A stretch of 64,000 nt of DNA from Tamarix chinensis. Its lineage: Eukaryota; Streptophyta; Magnoliopsida; Caryophyllales; Tamaricaceae. The stretch lies in the NCBI GenBank assembly GCA_030549775.1, contig CM060174.1, positions 6,267,391 through 6,331,390 of the forward strand. The letters run 5' to 3'. Every line of letters starts with the position of its first letter. Position 1 is the first letter of the stretch. The notes below the pieces were generated by a model that did not search any database, was not told the origin of the DNA, and saw nothing but the letters and a program-made list of their open reading frames with translations. Below are positions 1 through 13,640 of the stretch, piece after piece. The translations under genes were made by a program, and so were the position numbers.

Positions 1-613
1 TTTCTGAAAAACTCATTGTACTCAACAGATCAACGGCGGATGATGGTGGAATATGTGGCGAATGCTGGTATTGGCGGCGGAGGAGAAAATTGTTGAGTGA
101 AAATATCATGTGAGCCATTTGTAAATGTGGCGATGATTTCGGAGAGTATAAAAAGACTTTCATGTAAAAATCATCATCTAAGTTGAAGAGCGGCAGTTAC
201 AAATATTGAAAAAGAAAAAAAAAATTCGGGAGGTAGGCAAGAGATCATGCTGTGGGTAAGATAAGGATCAGAAAGAGAAGCAAGACGCGGATCATGCTAG
301 TAGGATGGGTATAAAGTTAGGGGCCAGATTGTTGTCGCAGAGGGGTAGATTTCTTTGCAAACTATCTGCCACTTTTTTTCTTGGCGTTTTTATTTATTTT
401 TTATTTTTTATGAGGTTTATAGTTAGCAGGGATTTTTTTAACGACATCATCCTCCATCCTTGAAACATTGCATATATATCATAAGAATTTTTTTTTCCAA
501 CATCTTTTATTTTGAGCATCTAAATCTCCGACGATTTGGGCTACTCTTCTAGGCTCTTCACTATCATCCACAAAAATTATATCTCTTTATTGAATGCATG
601 CAAAAAAAAAACT

Positions 614-695
614 TTGAAATGGTGCATCATTTTCAATCTCAATCAAGTTTAAAGTTGAAATGATGCATCATTTTCAATCTCAATCAAGTTTAAAG
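614..695. repeat. 41-bp tandem duplication, two copies
   Basis: Two adjacent units at 614-654 and 655-695 are almost identical; each begins TTGAAATGRTGCATCA and ends AAGTTTAAAG. They differ at one position (G/A). No function is visible. Confidence 0.85.
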
Positions 696-814
696 TTTTC
701 TTACTTCTAAATTTCATTAGAGGATTTTGGGAAGAAAAAACATTTTGTTTCTTGGTATGCTATGCTAGGTCACTAATGTTACTCCCCGGTGGTATACTTG
801 TCTATTGAGTTGAC

Positions 815-1085
815 AAAAGTTGACCCCACCAAGCCAATCTGATCCTATTCAAGCCAAATTTGAACCAATAAAGCTTAAAAAATTTAGCAACCGGATCTGA
901 TTCAAATCCGATCCGACACTGACTTAATAATCAATCCAATTTGGACCCAACTTGATCCTATCCGACCCCAACCCATAACCCATCATAGACCCGGCCAGGT
1001 CCGACATTGACTTAACCCGACATATACTTGATTCGGTGGTGACCTGACTAGAGACCTGATCCGGTGTTGATCGGACCAGACATCA
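815..1085. repeat. GACCC-rich degenerate repeat block, left
   Basis: Short words such as GATCCGACAC, CCGACCCCAACCC and GACCCGGCC recur irregularly. The same vocabulary returns at 3205-3662. Blocks like this are common in plant non-autonomous DNA transposons and in degenerate LTR elements. No clean terminal repeat was found here, so the class is left open. Confidence 0.5.
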
Positions 1086-3204
1086 AAATCTATTATAAAA
1101 ATAATAAATTACACATATTTCATTATTCATTTAAAGCTTTTACAAATATAGTGTTTTATAACTTGTACTTATTTTTTGTACTTTTATCCTAGATATCCTT
1201 ATTTATTAATAATATCATAATAAAATTTTCCAAAAAAAAATTCAATATTAAAAAGTCATGGTAATAATTTAATAAACAAGTAACAATTAATAACATATTT
1301 TAAATTACATGATTGTCTGAAATCAAACTTAATACTTACTTACGAGGTTAATGAATTGGAGTAATTTTGATGGTGAAGGTGTATATTAGATAATTTATTA
1401 ATATCATTTATCTTCTTTGCCTAACTACTTTTACAAGTTCACAACTTGTAAGCATATACATGTCCTATAATATCAAATGAACTTATACACATAATCATTG
1501 ATATTACTCAACTAGCAAATTAACAAATTATTGATTTATTATATTATATGTTATTACTTATGGTGTAAAATAACATTGTTTCTCTAATTCCATCCTTCAT
1601 GAGATGTATAAAAATTTAACAACTAACGAGTATTAATCTGTTATTCGAAACATTTTGATCATTACTCTATGTTTTTATATAAAATAAACAAAATTCTAAA
1701 TTTGCAAACTCATTTTACCTGACAAATGATAATATCTTCTAAAATTTTCCAACATCTTCCTTAACAAATAAGATATATTGTTAACAAACTAAAACTATAA
1801 TAAAAATATGCATAAATCCATCTGCAAGCCTGCATAGTAATTTTTAAAAAGTCTTCCATTATATCCACCAATTTGAAAAAGCTCTTAATAGAAGAGCATA
1901 GTGATGTCTATCATCACCCACAAAATCTAACAAACAATAACTATACTCAATAAAAACTTAACAAAATTAGAAGATTCAAAGAATTCTCCAATAATATCCA
2001 TAATTCATGCATAAGTTATAAACTTACAAATTGTCACCTACAAGCTGTATAGATAAAAAAAATCAAAATGACTTTCAAGGCATAAATAAAGTGGATCTAA
2101 TATTCTTATTTCATTTATTTGTACTAGTAATCTTATGATTATCTCTAATATTTATAATGTAATAAATGATAATTATACATTGTATGTCTATATTATGATC
2201 ACCTTTATTTTATAAAATTATAATTTTTTAAGTAATCAAATATTTCAACTATAATACTTTTATTTATTTTAAAATACTTGTATGTCGTATGGAGTAGTAT
2301 GGATATCCTACATTAGACTCATATTGAAAATAATTCATTGACCAAAAAAAAGTGAGATAATATAATTGTTAATATTATACACTTACATTGATATATTACA
2401 CTGTATGAACAATATATATTGTTCGTAACATATCAAAATATAAAAAATGCCAAAGAGATATTAAACAGATAATTGATATACCTTGATTTAAAATTTAAAC
2501 TGTGTCGAATTTAACTTACTTTTATATTCATAAATGCAAAAATATATCCTAATTGATTTATTATTATCAAAAAGTTGGTAAATAGAAATATGCTGACTTT
2601 ATTGATGTGAAAAAAGTGTAAATTATGAGAATTTAGATAAATATGCATAAGCATGTATAGTTGTATTGTTAACACATGAATATACATATAATTAATATTC
2701 GTGAATATAGTTATAGATAGTTTAGATTTTAGGAGCAATATTCTTCAATAATTTTCAAGTGAGATTAAACCTTTCTGTATGATTTTCTTCTTAATATAAT
2801 ATTGTAATATTTTACCATGGTTTTCAAATCTAATTTTTCTAATCCCACCAAATCATATATGATCTTATAAGTATTGGTATTATCTAAATTAAAAATATAA
2901 TATATTATTATTATTAATCCTATTATTAGTATAATTGTATAGGTACTAGTCTATTATTAGATCTAACTCAGAGTGATGCCAATCTAATATTATTTAGATA
3001 TAAGATAAGAAAAATAAGGCCTTATTATTATTTGATATATTAAGCACACCATATATTTCATTGGACTCACTCATTATAAGAATTTAGATTTAAATATTCA
3101 TTTCAAATATACAAGAATATCTTTATGTCAATTTTTTTTTGCCAATTTCACTTATTTTCATCTTCTATAATTTTGACATTATGTTATGTGTATGAATCAG
3201 TATT

Positions 3205-3662
3205 ATTTGGACCCGAATTTGAATCAAGCTATCAAAACTCAACCTGACCTGACCCATCAAGTTAACTTATAACTACTTAAACCCAACCCGTCAAATTATA
3301 CGAAATGACCCGATTTATCAAGTTAACCCTAAACAACTTGAACCCAATGGGACTAACCCCTTCAAATTGCACGAAATGTCCCTAACCCACCAAGTTAAGT
3401 TAACTAGAAAATGACCTGAAGCCAACCTGACCCTACCAATCAAGTTAACCCTAAATGACTCAAATCCAAGTTTGCTTGATCTGAACTAGACCCGACCAGG
3501 CAAATTAACTTAAAATGACCCGGAACTGCAATGATCCAATTCGGAATCGATCCGACCCAAATAATGCAATGACTCGAAACAACCAGACCGGACCCACAAC
3601 CGACCCACAAAAGATAAATGATCCTAAATAACCTGACCCATCCGACCCAATTGCCACCTCTA
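3205..3662 (-). repeat. GACCC-rich degenerate repeat block, right; possible MITE end
   Basis: Repeated phrases (ACCCAACCCGTCAAATTATA, CATCAAGTTAACCC, AAATGACCCGA) occupy about 450 bp. The right end reads, on the minus strand, TAGAGGTGGCAATTGGGTCG, which resembles the start of plant hAT-type non-autonomous elements. The matching inverted end was not found on the left, so this may be one end of a larger or broken element that includes the block at 815-1085. Confidence 0.45.
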
Positions 3663-5419
3663 CCTATCTAGCTATATATTTAACCGGGATTCCATATTTG
3701 TGATCCCTTTAGTGTACGATCAGCTATATCCCATTTATTTTGATAAACTACGCTACATTACTAAAAACATAGAGCTGCAGATCATTAACTAGGTTGGTAC
3801 ACTAACTACATGCAAAACAAAAGCTTGCTAGTATATTTTCTAGAACCAAATTACACACACAATTGACCTAATTATTACTAGGAGATTCCACTTTAATGAA
3901 AAATAGCTAAATTAGCATGCTAATATTATATAATTAACTGTGTCATTACACTAATCACACGTGCTAGCATATCATCAAAATCGAACCTCAGCCTGAGATC
4001 TAGAAGAAGATGAAGAAGAAGAAAAATACAATTTTTTATCCCTTAATCCTAACCCAAAATTAACCAAGATAAACACATACGAGCATGAAGTTGACTATTA
4101 TAAGCGTAAAATTTACTAAACGGAATTTTGAAATACTAGCCCACTCACAATGTTAAATTACGCAATTCAAAAGCCCTAACCCAACCAAATAGCTTGTCTA
4201 GTCAACATTCAGCGCACAAAAGTATAGAAAATTAGTTTATAGTTTCAGAAGAGACGTATGTTTAAGTAAAAATGCAAACTTGTTCTTCATTCTTTCCCAC
4301 AAAATCCACCGGCAAAAGGTCTTATTTTATCCAAGACGAAAGTTGTCGTAGATGATTATTGATACGCTCCGATGATTTTCGTGTGAAGAAACGAGAGAAT
4401 GGTAGACCAAGATGAAGGACGACAACGTTGCGAGGGTGCAGAGGAAGACCCTCGCCGGTTGGTGGGGTGTTGGCAGGCGGAGAGTCAACGCATGAATTTT
4501 GGTAGGCAAAATTTTGCGTAGTGTAGGTAATGCTTGTAGTCTCGGAATATCATATCTATTTTGACACCTTTGGTGTATTTTAGACGAAAGTATAGGGTAA
4601 CGTATAAGGAAGTGAGAAATTGATTGAGATCAAATTATATCATGTAAATTTGACGGATCAAATTTTGACCCAGTTTAATTATATTGGTTAACTAAAATGA
4701 TCCGATTATGTTTTTATGATAATTTTCAACAAAAAATTCGCTCAACTTTGAAGCTCATTGTGGTAGGTGACAATGATATCTGATATTCTAATACTCGGTG
4801 TGATTTGAAAAAAATAATAAGAAAAATAAAAATAAAATATAAATAAGAGAAATTAATTTTTTTCTTTATTTGGTTGTTAGGAAAATTTTGTAGAAAATAT
4901 TTTAGCAGGAGCAATAAAAATGTGAATACTAGTTAATAACCAGTGCTAATTACATATATTTGCTTATCATTATTTGTTAGTATTTTGATATCAACAATTA
5001 TCGTAGTTGAAGTAGAGAGATAATAAAATAAATTAAAAAACTGACTTCAATCGTAGAATACGCAGACAAAAGTCACAATTTAGTCAAATGTGGAGTTTAG
5101 GGATGTAAAGATTGAGGAAACAAAGTGTAACATCCCAAAATTTTAAAATCTAAAATTTGATATTTAATTCTTTATTTGGAATAATTTAATATTACAATTT
5201 TAATTTAATTATTTTGTGGACCTTTGATTCGCAAAAATGGACAGAATTATTTAATAAATTAATATAATTTTTTTATCATTTTATTTTACTCTTTTGTTAT
5301 TTTAAATCCCCAAACCCATACCAAATTTTTTTTCTTAAATTAATACTTTAAATTTTGGATAAATTAATTTAATATTTTTTCATTAGCCAAATTTAGCTTA
5401 ATTTCAAATCCTAACTCTA

Positions 5420-6420
5420 AAAATAATTTCCTTTTTTTTTCCTTTTTCCTTTTTTCTTTCTTTTCTTCCTTCTTTGGGCTAGCCAACCCTTCTTCTTCCT
5501 TATCCTGTCAAGCCGACCATTCCTTCCTCCTTCCTTTCTTATCCTACTCGGGCCAGCCTAAGATCCTTTTTTTTCTTTCCCCTCCTTTCCTTTTTGGGCT
5601 AGCCCATCTCTCCCTCTTTTTTCTTTTTTTTTTCTTCTCTCCCGTGTGAGCCTACCCGCCTTTCTCCTTTCCCTTCTTTGCCATTTTTACCTCAACATTC
5701 CCTTCCCTGCATGCCTTTTCCTTCCATTTCTGTCCATTTGTTTGCACGCCCAACTATGCCCATCTACACCCCCTCCTGCACACAACACGTCTCTCTCTCT
5801 CCTTCTCTCCCCTTCTTCTTTTTCTTCTTATTATCTTCTTCTTCTATGCCTCACTTTCCCTTAAGCTGTCCCTTTATCCATTCTCGATTCTCTCTTCCAT
5901 TTTTCTCCCCTTTTCTCCCTTGTTTTCCTTCAACACCCCTCTCCTCCATCTCTACCACCTAACTAGCCACCACACCACCCACTCCTATACCCTACCTCCT
6001 CCTTACACTACCCCAAGTAGCCAGAACCGGCCACCCTGTAGCCTACCCCTCCCTTTTCTCTCCTTCTTCCCCTCAACTCCCTTGCACTTGCCACCCTTTT
6101 CCACCTTTTCTCCCTACTTCCACCGTTTCCGTAGCTTCCCGTCAACCACCAGACACCACCTCAATCTCTTCCTACACCCTCTTACCTAAACCACCCCACC
6201 TCTTCCCCCTTCTCTTCCTTTCTTCCTCTTCTCCCTACCTTTTCTACACCTTTCTCCTACAGCCATCACTGTCGTCTTCACCGCCTCTAAGCCACTACAC
6301 TACAACCTCCAATCACCACCCACCTTTTACCTCGCCCCTGCATTGAACAACCAACCCCAACACACCACCAACACCCTCCCTTTCCCTTTTTCCTTCCCCT
6401 CATCCATTTGCCCATTTGCA
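5420..6420 (+). other. Pyrimidine-rich block of element A
   Basis: About 1 kb of long C/T runs gives Pro/Ser-rich open frames (for example at 5646-5864, 5678-5962 and 5920-6189). The frames are a by-product of composition and are not called as genes. The same block occurs at the same relative place in B, C and D. Confidence 0.7.
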
Positions 6421-6944
6421 TGGCTTATGTTGCATGGGTAGCATGAGTGATGTCGTGTAATTCGTTGGTATATTTTAGTTAATGTTGAGGTATAATATAG
6501 TTTGGTAATATTATATATTTAATAATTATTTTTAATAAAAAAACATTCTTTTACTTATCTAATAATGATTTTTTACTTGTGACATTATTTTAGGTACGAA
6601 ATTTTACTAAATAGAGTTTAAGCATTTTAAACTAGGATACTAATAAAGTTTGATTTTTGCTAAAAATAAGGTAACCATCATACCTCACTGAAATGTATGG
6701 ATTATCATATGTTAGCACATTAGGGTTCTTAGTATGTGATTTGTGTAAATATGATGTGTTACTAATAATCCTATGATTATTAATGTTATCTTGGAATATA
6801 GAAAGAAAAGCATGTTATCTTTTATATGATGTGATATATGTGAAAGGGTGATTAAGAAAGGGGTTAATGTTGATGATGAGGGTTATGTGTATATACATGC
6901 TATGCTAAATGAGTATAGACACTTGTAGTAAAAATAGTATTAAT

Positions 6945-8480
6945 ATAAGCTCCAGGGGTAATTTGGTCATTTGGATACATCATGATGTTTAAACCTCCAT
7001 AGGATGCCTAATGTGTTATGAATGTTGTTAAGAGTGGAGATGGGAGTTTGATGGATTATAAATGTATATGTTAGTAGAAATATCAATATTTATGGCCTAA
7101 GGGTATTTTGGTAATTTTAATGTATGGTGGTGATTATCTTAATAAAAATACATGATAAGTATTATGTGAGGTTGAAAATGATAATAGGGGTTAGTGGCAT
7201 TGAAAATACATGTTCCATCATGAGTAATGCTATTTTATGTTCTAGGGGCATTTTTATAATTTTACATATGAAATGGAGGTTAACTTAATGAGTATGCATG
7301 ACAAGTAACAATTGGTACTAAGTTTTGTGGTGTTAGTAATGCATGGTTGGGCATGATTATCAATATTTCATGATCTAGGGGTATTTTATTAATTTGGCAT
7401 GTATAATGGGAGTTAACTTAATAAATATGCATAACAAGAGGTAATTTGTGCTAATAATGATAATAGGGGTTTTGTGGTGGTAGGAATGCATGTTGCATAT
7501 GATTATTAATATTTTATGACCTAGGGGCATTTTAGTAATTTTTCATGTGAAATGGAGGCTGCCTAAATAAATATGCATGATAAGTAACAATTGGTCCTAA
7601 GTATGCTAAAAAGGGTTTTGCGGTGTTGGTAATGTATGGTTGGGCATGATTACTAATATTTTATGAACTAGGAGCATTTTAATAATTTGGCATGTGCAAT
7701 GGGAGTTAACTTAATAAATATGCATGATAAGTGGTAGTTGGTGCTAATAATGATAATAGGGGTTTAGTGGTATTAGTAATGCATGTTGGGTATGATTATT
7801 AATAATAAATAACCTAGGAGCATTTTGGTAATTTTACATATAATATGGTAGTTATTCTAACAAACATGTATGATAAATATAAAATGATGTTAAATATGAT
7901 AATAGGAGTTTACTGTCCTAGTATCACTTACTTGAGTATAATAATCAAAAAAATATGATATATGGGCATTTTGATAATTTTGCATATAACATAGTGATTA
8001 GTCTAATTAACTACATAATAAGTGTAAAATGATGTTAAACATGATATTAGGGGTTTATTGTCCTAGTGTCGCTCACTTGAGCATAATAATCAATAGAATA
8101 TAGTCTAGGGGTATTTTGGTAATTTTACATGTAAATGGTGATTAGTCTAATAATTATGCATGGTAAATATAAATTCATGTTAAATATGATAATAGGGGGT
8201 ATATTATCTTAGTATCACTTATTTGAGCACGATATTCAATAAAATATGGTCTAGGGGTATTTTGGTAATTGTACATATAATATGATGTTGGTATAATAAA
8301 CGTATACGCTAGGAATAAATTGATGTTAAATATGATAATAGGGGCTACTGCCTTAGTATCACATGTTTAAGCATGATCATGAATATTATAAGGCCTAGGG
8401 GTAGTTTGGTAATTGGGAGTGTATCATAATGATCATGCATGGTTTAGGGGTAACTTGTTAAATTGAGGTAGGTTATGATG
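6945..8480 (+). repeat. Degenerate ~145-bp tandem array of element A
   Basis: The core CTAGGGGYATTTTGGTAATT recurs near 6951, 7083, 7238, 7375, 7516, 7668, 7810, 7962, 8104, 8252 and 8394, with spacings of about 132-155 bp. Between cores, phrases such as ATATGATAATAGGGG and ATAAATATGCATG also recur. That gives about eleven diverged units. Confidence 0.8.
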
Positions 8481-8937
8481 TTATTTTCATAAACATATAG
8501 GAAGTGAATTAATTGTTTATTAAGCATGATAATGTGTGTTGGTCGTTCTAGGAGTGCATGTTAGAGTTTTATATGTAAAATGGTCAATTGGTGTGTGGAG
8601 TAACTTATCTTCATAATCAATAGTATGATTATGGTGTGTTATTCTTTTCATGGCATATGGATGTAATAAAATGGAATACGTGATGGAAATGGTTGGCAAA
8701 GAAGTAGCCTCAGCCACAGGGGCATTTTGATCGTTTTGACTCATGATGCCTAAGTATAAGTGTTGGAGCCTAGGATGGCCTTAGAGGACTACTTATGTTG
8801 ATATTGACAATAATCTTGATTTTGATTACTTCATAATTGTAACACCGCCAAAATTCACTACTAAAAAATTTCGTTTTATTAAAGATAATCGCGGAAGCAG
8901 ATTAATAAAATGTGAATTTTGGGAAGTATTACCGCCA

Positions 8938-8983
8938 CACTTAGTACCAGACCGGTTCACCCATAGCGTTCCAGTACCAAGTG
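8938..8983 (-). other. Tail stem-loop of element B
   Basis: Arms CACTTAGTAC (8938-8947) and GTACCAAGTG (8974-8983) are inverted repeats with one mismatch and a 26-bp loop. The same structure lies about 100-150 bp inside the same end of A, C and D. In an LTR such a structure could act in the RNA, for example in 3'-end formation or packaging; that role is inferred. Confidence 0.7.
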
Positions 8984-9508
8984 CTAAGGCTAAGAAAATG
9001 AAATACAGCTTGAAAGAAATTCAACACACATAATTCAGAGTAGCGCATCAAACCGTTTACAGAAATAAAATCCACCAATGGTGGTTACTTTAACAACGTT
9101 AATATTTAAAACCAAGAATTTAAATGAGAAAGAGAAAAAGCTAACGATACCGAAAAATTCCTTACTCTCCTTCTCGTAACCCACTTGAGTAGCACCTGAA
9201 AATACCTGTAAGGGCACTGCCCATTGAATAGGCAGGGGCCCCATAAAGGGAATCCCTTCAGTACTACGGTACTGAGTAACCCTTTAATACCACACTTAAA
9301 GACAGGCCCGCATACGGCACATAATGCAAGCTACACATATGAGAGATGCATACATAACAATAACAAACATAATACTTTATAAGTCACGATCGATACTTTG
9401 GGCCTTAAGCCATGTCATAGTGTAAGATCAATACATTTAGGCCTTAAGCCATTATTCCATCATCATTCAATCAATATCATATTTTATGTCCATGTGAGTG
9501 CGAGAACC

Positions 9509-9949
9509 CCACTATTATAGCCTGTGGACCGGAAGTCAACACACAGGGCAGAACGCCTCTGACCACTATTATTGCCGGTGGACCGGAAGGTAAACACACA
9601 GGGCAGAACGCACCTGACCACTATTATTTACCGGTGGACCGGTCTGGCCTCGACTCACATGGTGTTCCACTATAAGTGATTAGTATTTTTCCATAATCTT
9701 ATTCACATACAGAACTGATTTTTATTGAGCTCGGGACCCCCACTATTTTAGCCGGTGGACCGGAATATATATAAAATCATCATCCAGGGCACAACGCTCC
9801 TGGCCACTATTATAACCGGTGGACCGGTACTCATAATCACATACCAGGGCAACACGCTCCTGGACCACTATTATATCCGGTGGACCGGTACTCAATATCT
9901 CATACCAGGGCAACACGCTCCTGGACCACTATTATAACCGGTGGACCGG
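9509..9949 (-). repeat. Dyad-motif array of element B, seven copies
   Basis: On the minus strand the motif is CCGGTCCACCGG followed directly by CTATAATAGTGG. Copies lie at 9509, 9563, 9618, 9740, 9804, 9865 and 9926 (starts), spaced about 54-122 bp. Between copies the phrase CAGGGCAGAACGC or a variant recurs. CCGGT-CC-ACCGG and CTAT-A-ATAG are each self-complementary, so one unit contains two adjacent dyads. Confidence 0.88.
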
Positions 9950-10629
9950 TACTCAATATCATAATCATCTGGGCCCGGCTCATTAATATTCCACTTTCAA
10001 TAATAGTATCTTTCCTTTTCTTTAATCAGCACATCAATCATATTTATTTGCCTCGAATGGGAGATCGATAACCCGGGACACAAAGGTACACCGGTCGTAC
10101 CGGTGCATATCAGCTACTTAGTACCCTTCAACCATGAACCTAAGGACGCAAAGGTACCCTGGTCGTACCGGTGCATAAAGCTAACTCAGTACCCTACCGA
10201 CAAGGACACCTAATCCATAAGTATGCATACCCCCTAACTAGGTTCGTAGAGCTAGGAAGAGTAAGATATAGGGCCTGGCTGGGGCACAAAGGCACACCAG
10301 CAAATACCAGAATAATCGTGGACTAAACCACATCCTTAGGGTAGCGACCCCTAAGGAGTCACCATTCCCGATCTCGAGGTCTTTCACTTTAAGCAATAGT
10401 ATCTTAATTAAGGTGATCACGAAAAGCACGATAATCCGATACTTATTCACTTTCGATCGTTCCAATATCATTAATCGTTTCTTATTCAGATGATTATCCA
10501 GGATATCACAGAGAAACCATTAATGCCATACTAATTATCAAATACTCTTACTTGGCTAATCAGCATCATTTAATCATATTAATGTTCCACGATCTCAAAG
10601 ACGTGTTAGGTACAAACTACTTATTTGCC

Positions 10630-11830
10630 CTTTACTTATATAATTGTTAAGTATCCATTCCTTCCTCGCCAAATTACCATATTATCCTTTGGGTTACATA
10701 ATTACCAAATTATCCCTTATACGGTTTAGGTCACCAAATTATCCCCTACACTTTTTATATCACCATTCACCCCTCATAGTTGCTACACTTATCATATTTC
10801 CCATTTGGTTAGTTATATTACCAAATCGCCCTTCTCCTTTGTTATAATTACTAAATTGCCCTTGAGTTGGATCAATTACTAAATTACTCTCCTTCATTAT
10901 CATGATTACTATTTTGCCCCTTTAGTTGGTTAAATAATTATCACTTTATCCCATAATTGGCTAAATCACCAAATTGCCCCTTTAGTTGGATAAATTACTA
11001 AATTACCCCTCTCAATTATTTTAATTGCCATTTACCCTTTTTAATCATTATAAATCCCAAATTACCTTTCTTCATAATTTCAAATATTAATTTACCCTTT
11101 TTCATAATCAAAATTACTATATTACCCTTCTCCATTATTAAACTACCATAATGCCCTTTAATTGGTTAATTTACCAAATTACTCTTCTATAGCATCATAC
11201 TTATCCAATTGCCCTTCTACAATCATAATTTAATTGCTAAATTATCTTTTGTCGTTATCATAATTACCACATTACCCCTTACTCCCAAGTTTATCATAAT
11301 ATTCTTTTATTTACAAAATTACCACTTTACCCCTTACATCCAATTTTACCATAATATCCTTTTATTTATGAAAATTACCACCATACATCTTTTACTTTAC
11401 AAATTAATATTTTACCCTTTCACATCCAAGATTACAATCTTTATCTTTCCTTACATAATTACCATTTTGCCCTTCTTTTCCAAATTACCATATTACCCCT
11501 TTACTTATAAATTACCACTTCACCATTCACTTATAAAATTTACCATATTACCCTTTACTTATGAAATTACGATTTTGCCCCTCTACCTCCAAAATTACCA
11601 TAATGCCCTCCTTCATCCAAAATTACTATTTTACCCCTACTTCCAAAATTACCATTTTACCCTTCTTTCTCACAACTTACAATTTTATCCTTTACTTGTA
11701 AATTATCATTTGGCCATTTAATCATAAAATTACCATATTATTCTTTTATCTCAAAAATTACCGAAATACCCTTTTCACTTATAAAATTTCCACTCAACCC
11801 CTTTATTCACCATTTTTATGAATTTACTAA
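10630..11830 (-). repeat. Short-period tandem array of element B
   Basis: The plus strand shows dozens of variants of CCAAATTACCCCTTTA and AATTACCATATTACCC at roughly 30-45 bp spacing. On the minus strand this is the word GGGGYAATTTGGTAATTT, the same core as in the ~145-bp array of A but packed more tightly. The 170-codon frame at 11209-11721 is a product of this repetition. Confidence 0.8.
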
Positions 11831-12439
11831 CACTACATAAAATAATGATATTAATACTTCATTTTTATCATCTAAGTCCACCAACTTGTCATTTTTCAAC
11901 ATAATACTCATTAGCAACTACACACATTGATTTATATACCTCATAAGCATAATTACTAAAATACCCTTAAACAATAACATCATTCATGCATTAGCAACAT
12001 GGTACATCATAAACAAGTATTTAACATTTCTATCCATATTCAAACTCCTTCTTTATTTAACATACCTACATATGGCACAAAAGTTATCATGCTTTTTTTC
12101 TTTTTATCAAACAATATAAGAACCATATACATATCATGCTAAGCATACAAAACATGCATAAAATCATACTAAACCCTAAATGTGCTAGCATGCGTTTTTC
12201 CATATATTTAAGGGAGGATTAACGGTTACCTTAATCCCGCAAAATATCAAATCTTACCAAGCATAATTAGAAACTCAACACCTAAAAATAATATCCATCA
12301 TATTTATGTTAGAAATAAGAATCCAAGCATAAAACTTTATAAAATTTAATCAATAAATACTTAACATAAAATACCATTATACCTTAAAAATTAGCCAAGA
12401 AATTTTCAATATAAAGGGGAGCTCACGCTGCATGAGCAG

Positions 12440-13640
12440 CGTGAGTTTCATGCAGAAAAGAGAGGGGAAAAGGCTCGAAGAGGGGTGAGGTAGAAGAGGA
12501 GAGAGGTGGCTCGGTTTAGGGACTTTAGGCTAGAAAAGAAGGTAGTTGGGGGAGGTTCTAAGGCAAGTGAATGGTGCAGAAGTGAAGAGGGGGTGTAGGT
12601 GGAGGCTAAGGGTGGTTTCACGGCGGCATAGGGCGGCGGAGACGGCGGCGGCAAGGCGGCAAAGGTGGCTGCTGAAGTGGGTCGAGGTGGAAGGGCTGAG
12701 AAGGAAGGAAAAGTGGAGGGAAAAATGGAGGGGTGCAAGGGTTGTTTTTGGCCAACTAAGGCATGGCGGTTGTAGAGGGGGTTTCAGGGTGTTGAACGAT
12801 GGGTTGGGTGGCGGCAGAGGTTGCCGGAAGGCGGCGGAAGCGGCGGTTGCAGGCGGCTCGGTTGTAAGGGGGAAAACTGGGGAGAAAAAGAAGAGGGGTC
12901 GAGAAGGGAGGGAGTGTAGGGCTCGAGGGGCGGCGTGGTGGTGCAGGGTGGTAGTAGGTGGTGGCAGAAGGCGGTGCAGGGGTTGGGCTTGGTGGTTCGA
13001 GCGGTGGTGGGCGGCGGTAATCAAAAACCAGGGGAGAAAATGGGGAAGGAGGAAGGAGAGAGGAGGGAGCTCGGGAAGAAGAGATGCTAGAAAAAAAATG
13101 GGTAATGAAGGGCTTGGGAGATGGAGAAAAAGAAGAGGGAGAAGAGAGAGGCAGGGGCTAGCCGATCGGTGCTGCAGTGGCGGCAGGGCTGTCGGTTGGC
13201 AGGGAGAAGGAAGGGGAGAAGAGGGAAAGAAACAGGGCGTGCAGGCTGGGGATGCAGGGCTGGTTGGGTTCGAATGAGGAAAGAAAATGACGGGGGAGAG
13301 AGGAAGAGAGAGGGCAGGGAGGTAGGTGGTGGCCAGGTTGCAGGGCAGCTCAGTGGTCGGGCATGGCGGCAGGTATGGTGATGAGGATGGGTCGGGGTCT
13401 CGGGGTGATCGAAGAAGAAAGAAAATAGGAAGAGGGAAGGAGACCCGACCGGCGCATAAGAAAAAAAACAAGCGGTCGGCCCGGTTCAGGGGAGAAGGGA
13501 GGGCTGGTGCGTGTAGGGCGAATGGGCCCGTGGCCCAAGCGGGGGGGGGGGGGAGGGGGCGGTGCAGGCCGGGCGGACGACCCAAGGAGGAGGAAAAGGG
13601 AAAAAAAGAGAAGAAAGGAAAAAGTGTAAAAAGGGAAATG
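12440..13640 (-). other. GC-rich, purine/pyrimidine-skewed block of element B
   Basis: About 1.2 kb of G-rich plus-strand (C-rich minus-strand) sequence, including a run of 12 G near 13541. It yields long frames on both strands (351 codons at 12530-13585 minus; 243 codons at 12546-13277 plus). The frames are low-complexity, overlap on opposite strands and match no family, and the block occupies the same place as the GC-rich block of C and D. Confidence 0.7.

Larger units (their letters stand above)
1..5125. other. Gene-free left flank
   Basis: AT-rich intergenic DNA with no supportable gene. Reading frames are short and have no family resemblance. It holds a small tandem duplication (614-695) and two blocks of GACCC-rich degenerate repeats (815-1085 and 3205-3662), described separately. 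The minus-strand 60-codon frame at 4327-4509 has no recognisable motif and no clear splice context. Confidence 0.6.

Noticed and set aside
4327..4509. 60-codon minus-strand frame with plausible composition
   Set aside because: No recognisable motif, no neighbouring exon and no convincing splice sites.
9509..9949. CRISPR-like array (regular short repeats with spacers)
   Set aside because: Plant nuclear context, spacers that are themselves similar, and the same array in four dispersed elements; it is an element-internal tandem motif.
11209..11721. 170-codon frame
   Set aside because: Translation of the short-period ATTACC repeat array; repetition alone keeps the frame open.
12530..13585. 351-codon minus-strand frame (and 243-codon plus-strand frame over the same DNA)
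   Set aside because: Low-complexity Pro/Ser/Leu or Arg/Gly translations on opposite strands of a GC-skewed block inside element B; no domain, no splice logic, and the same block recurs without a conserved frame in A, C and D.
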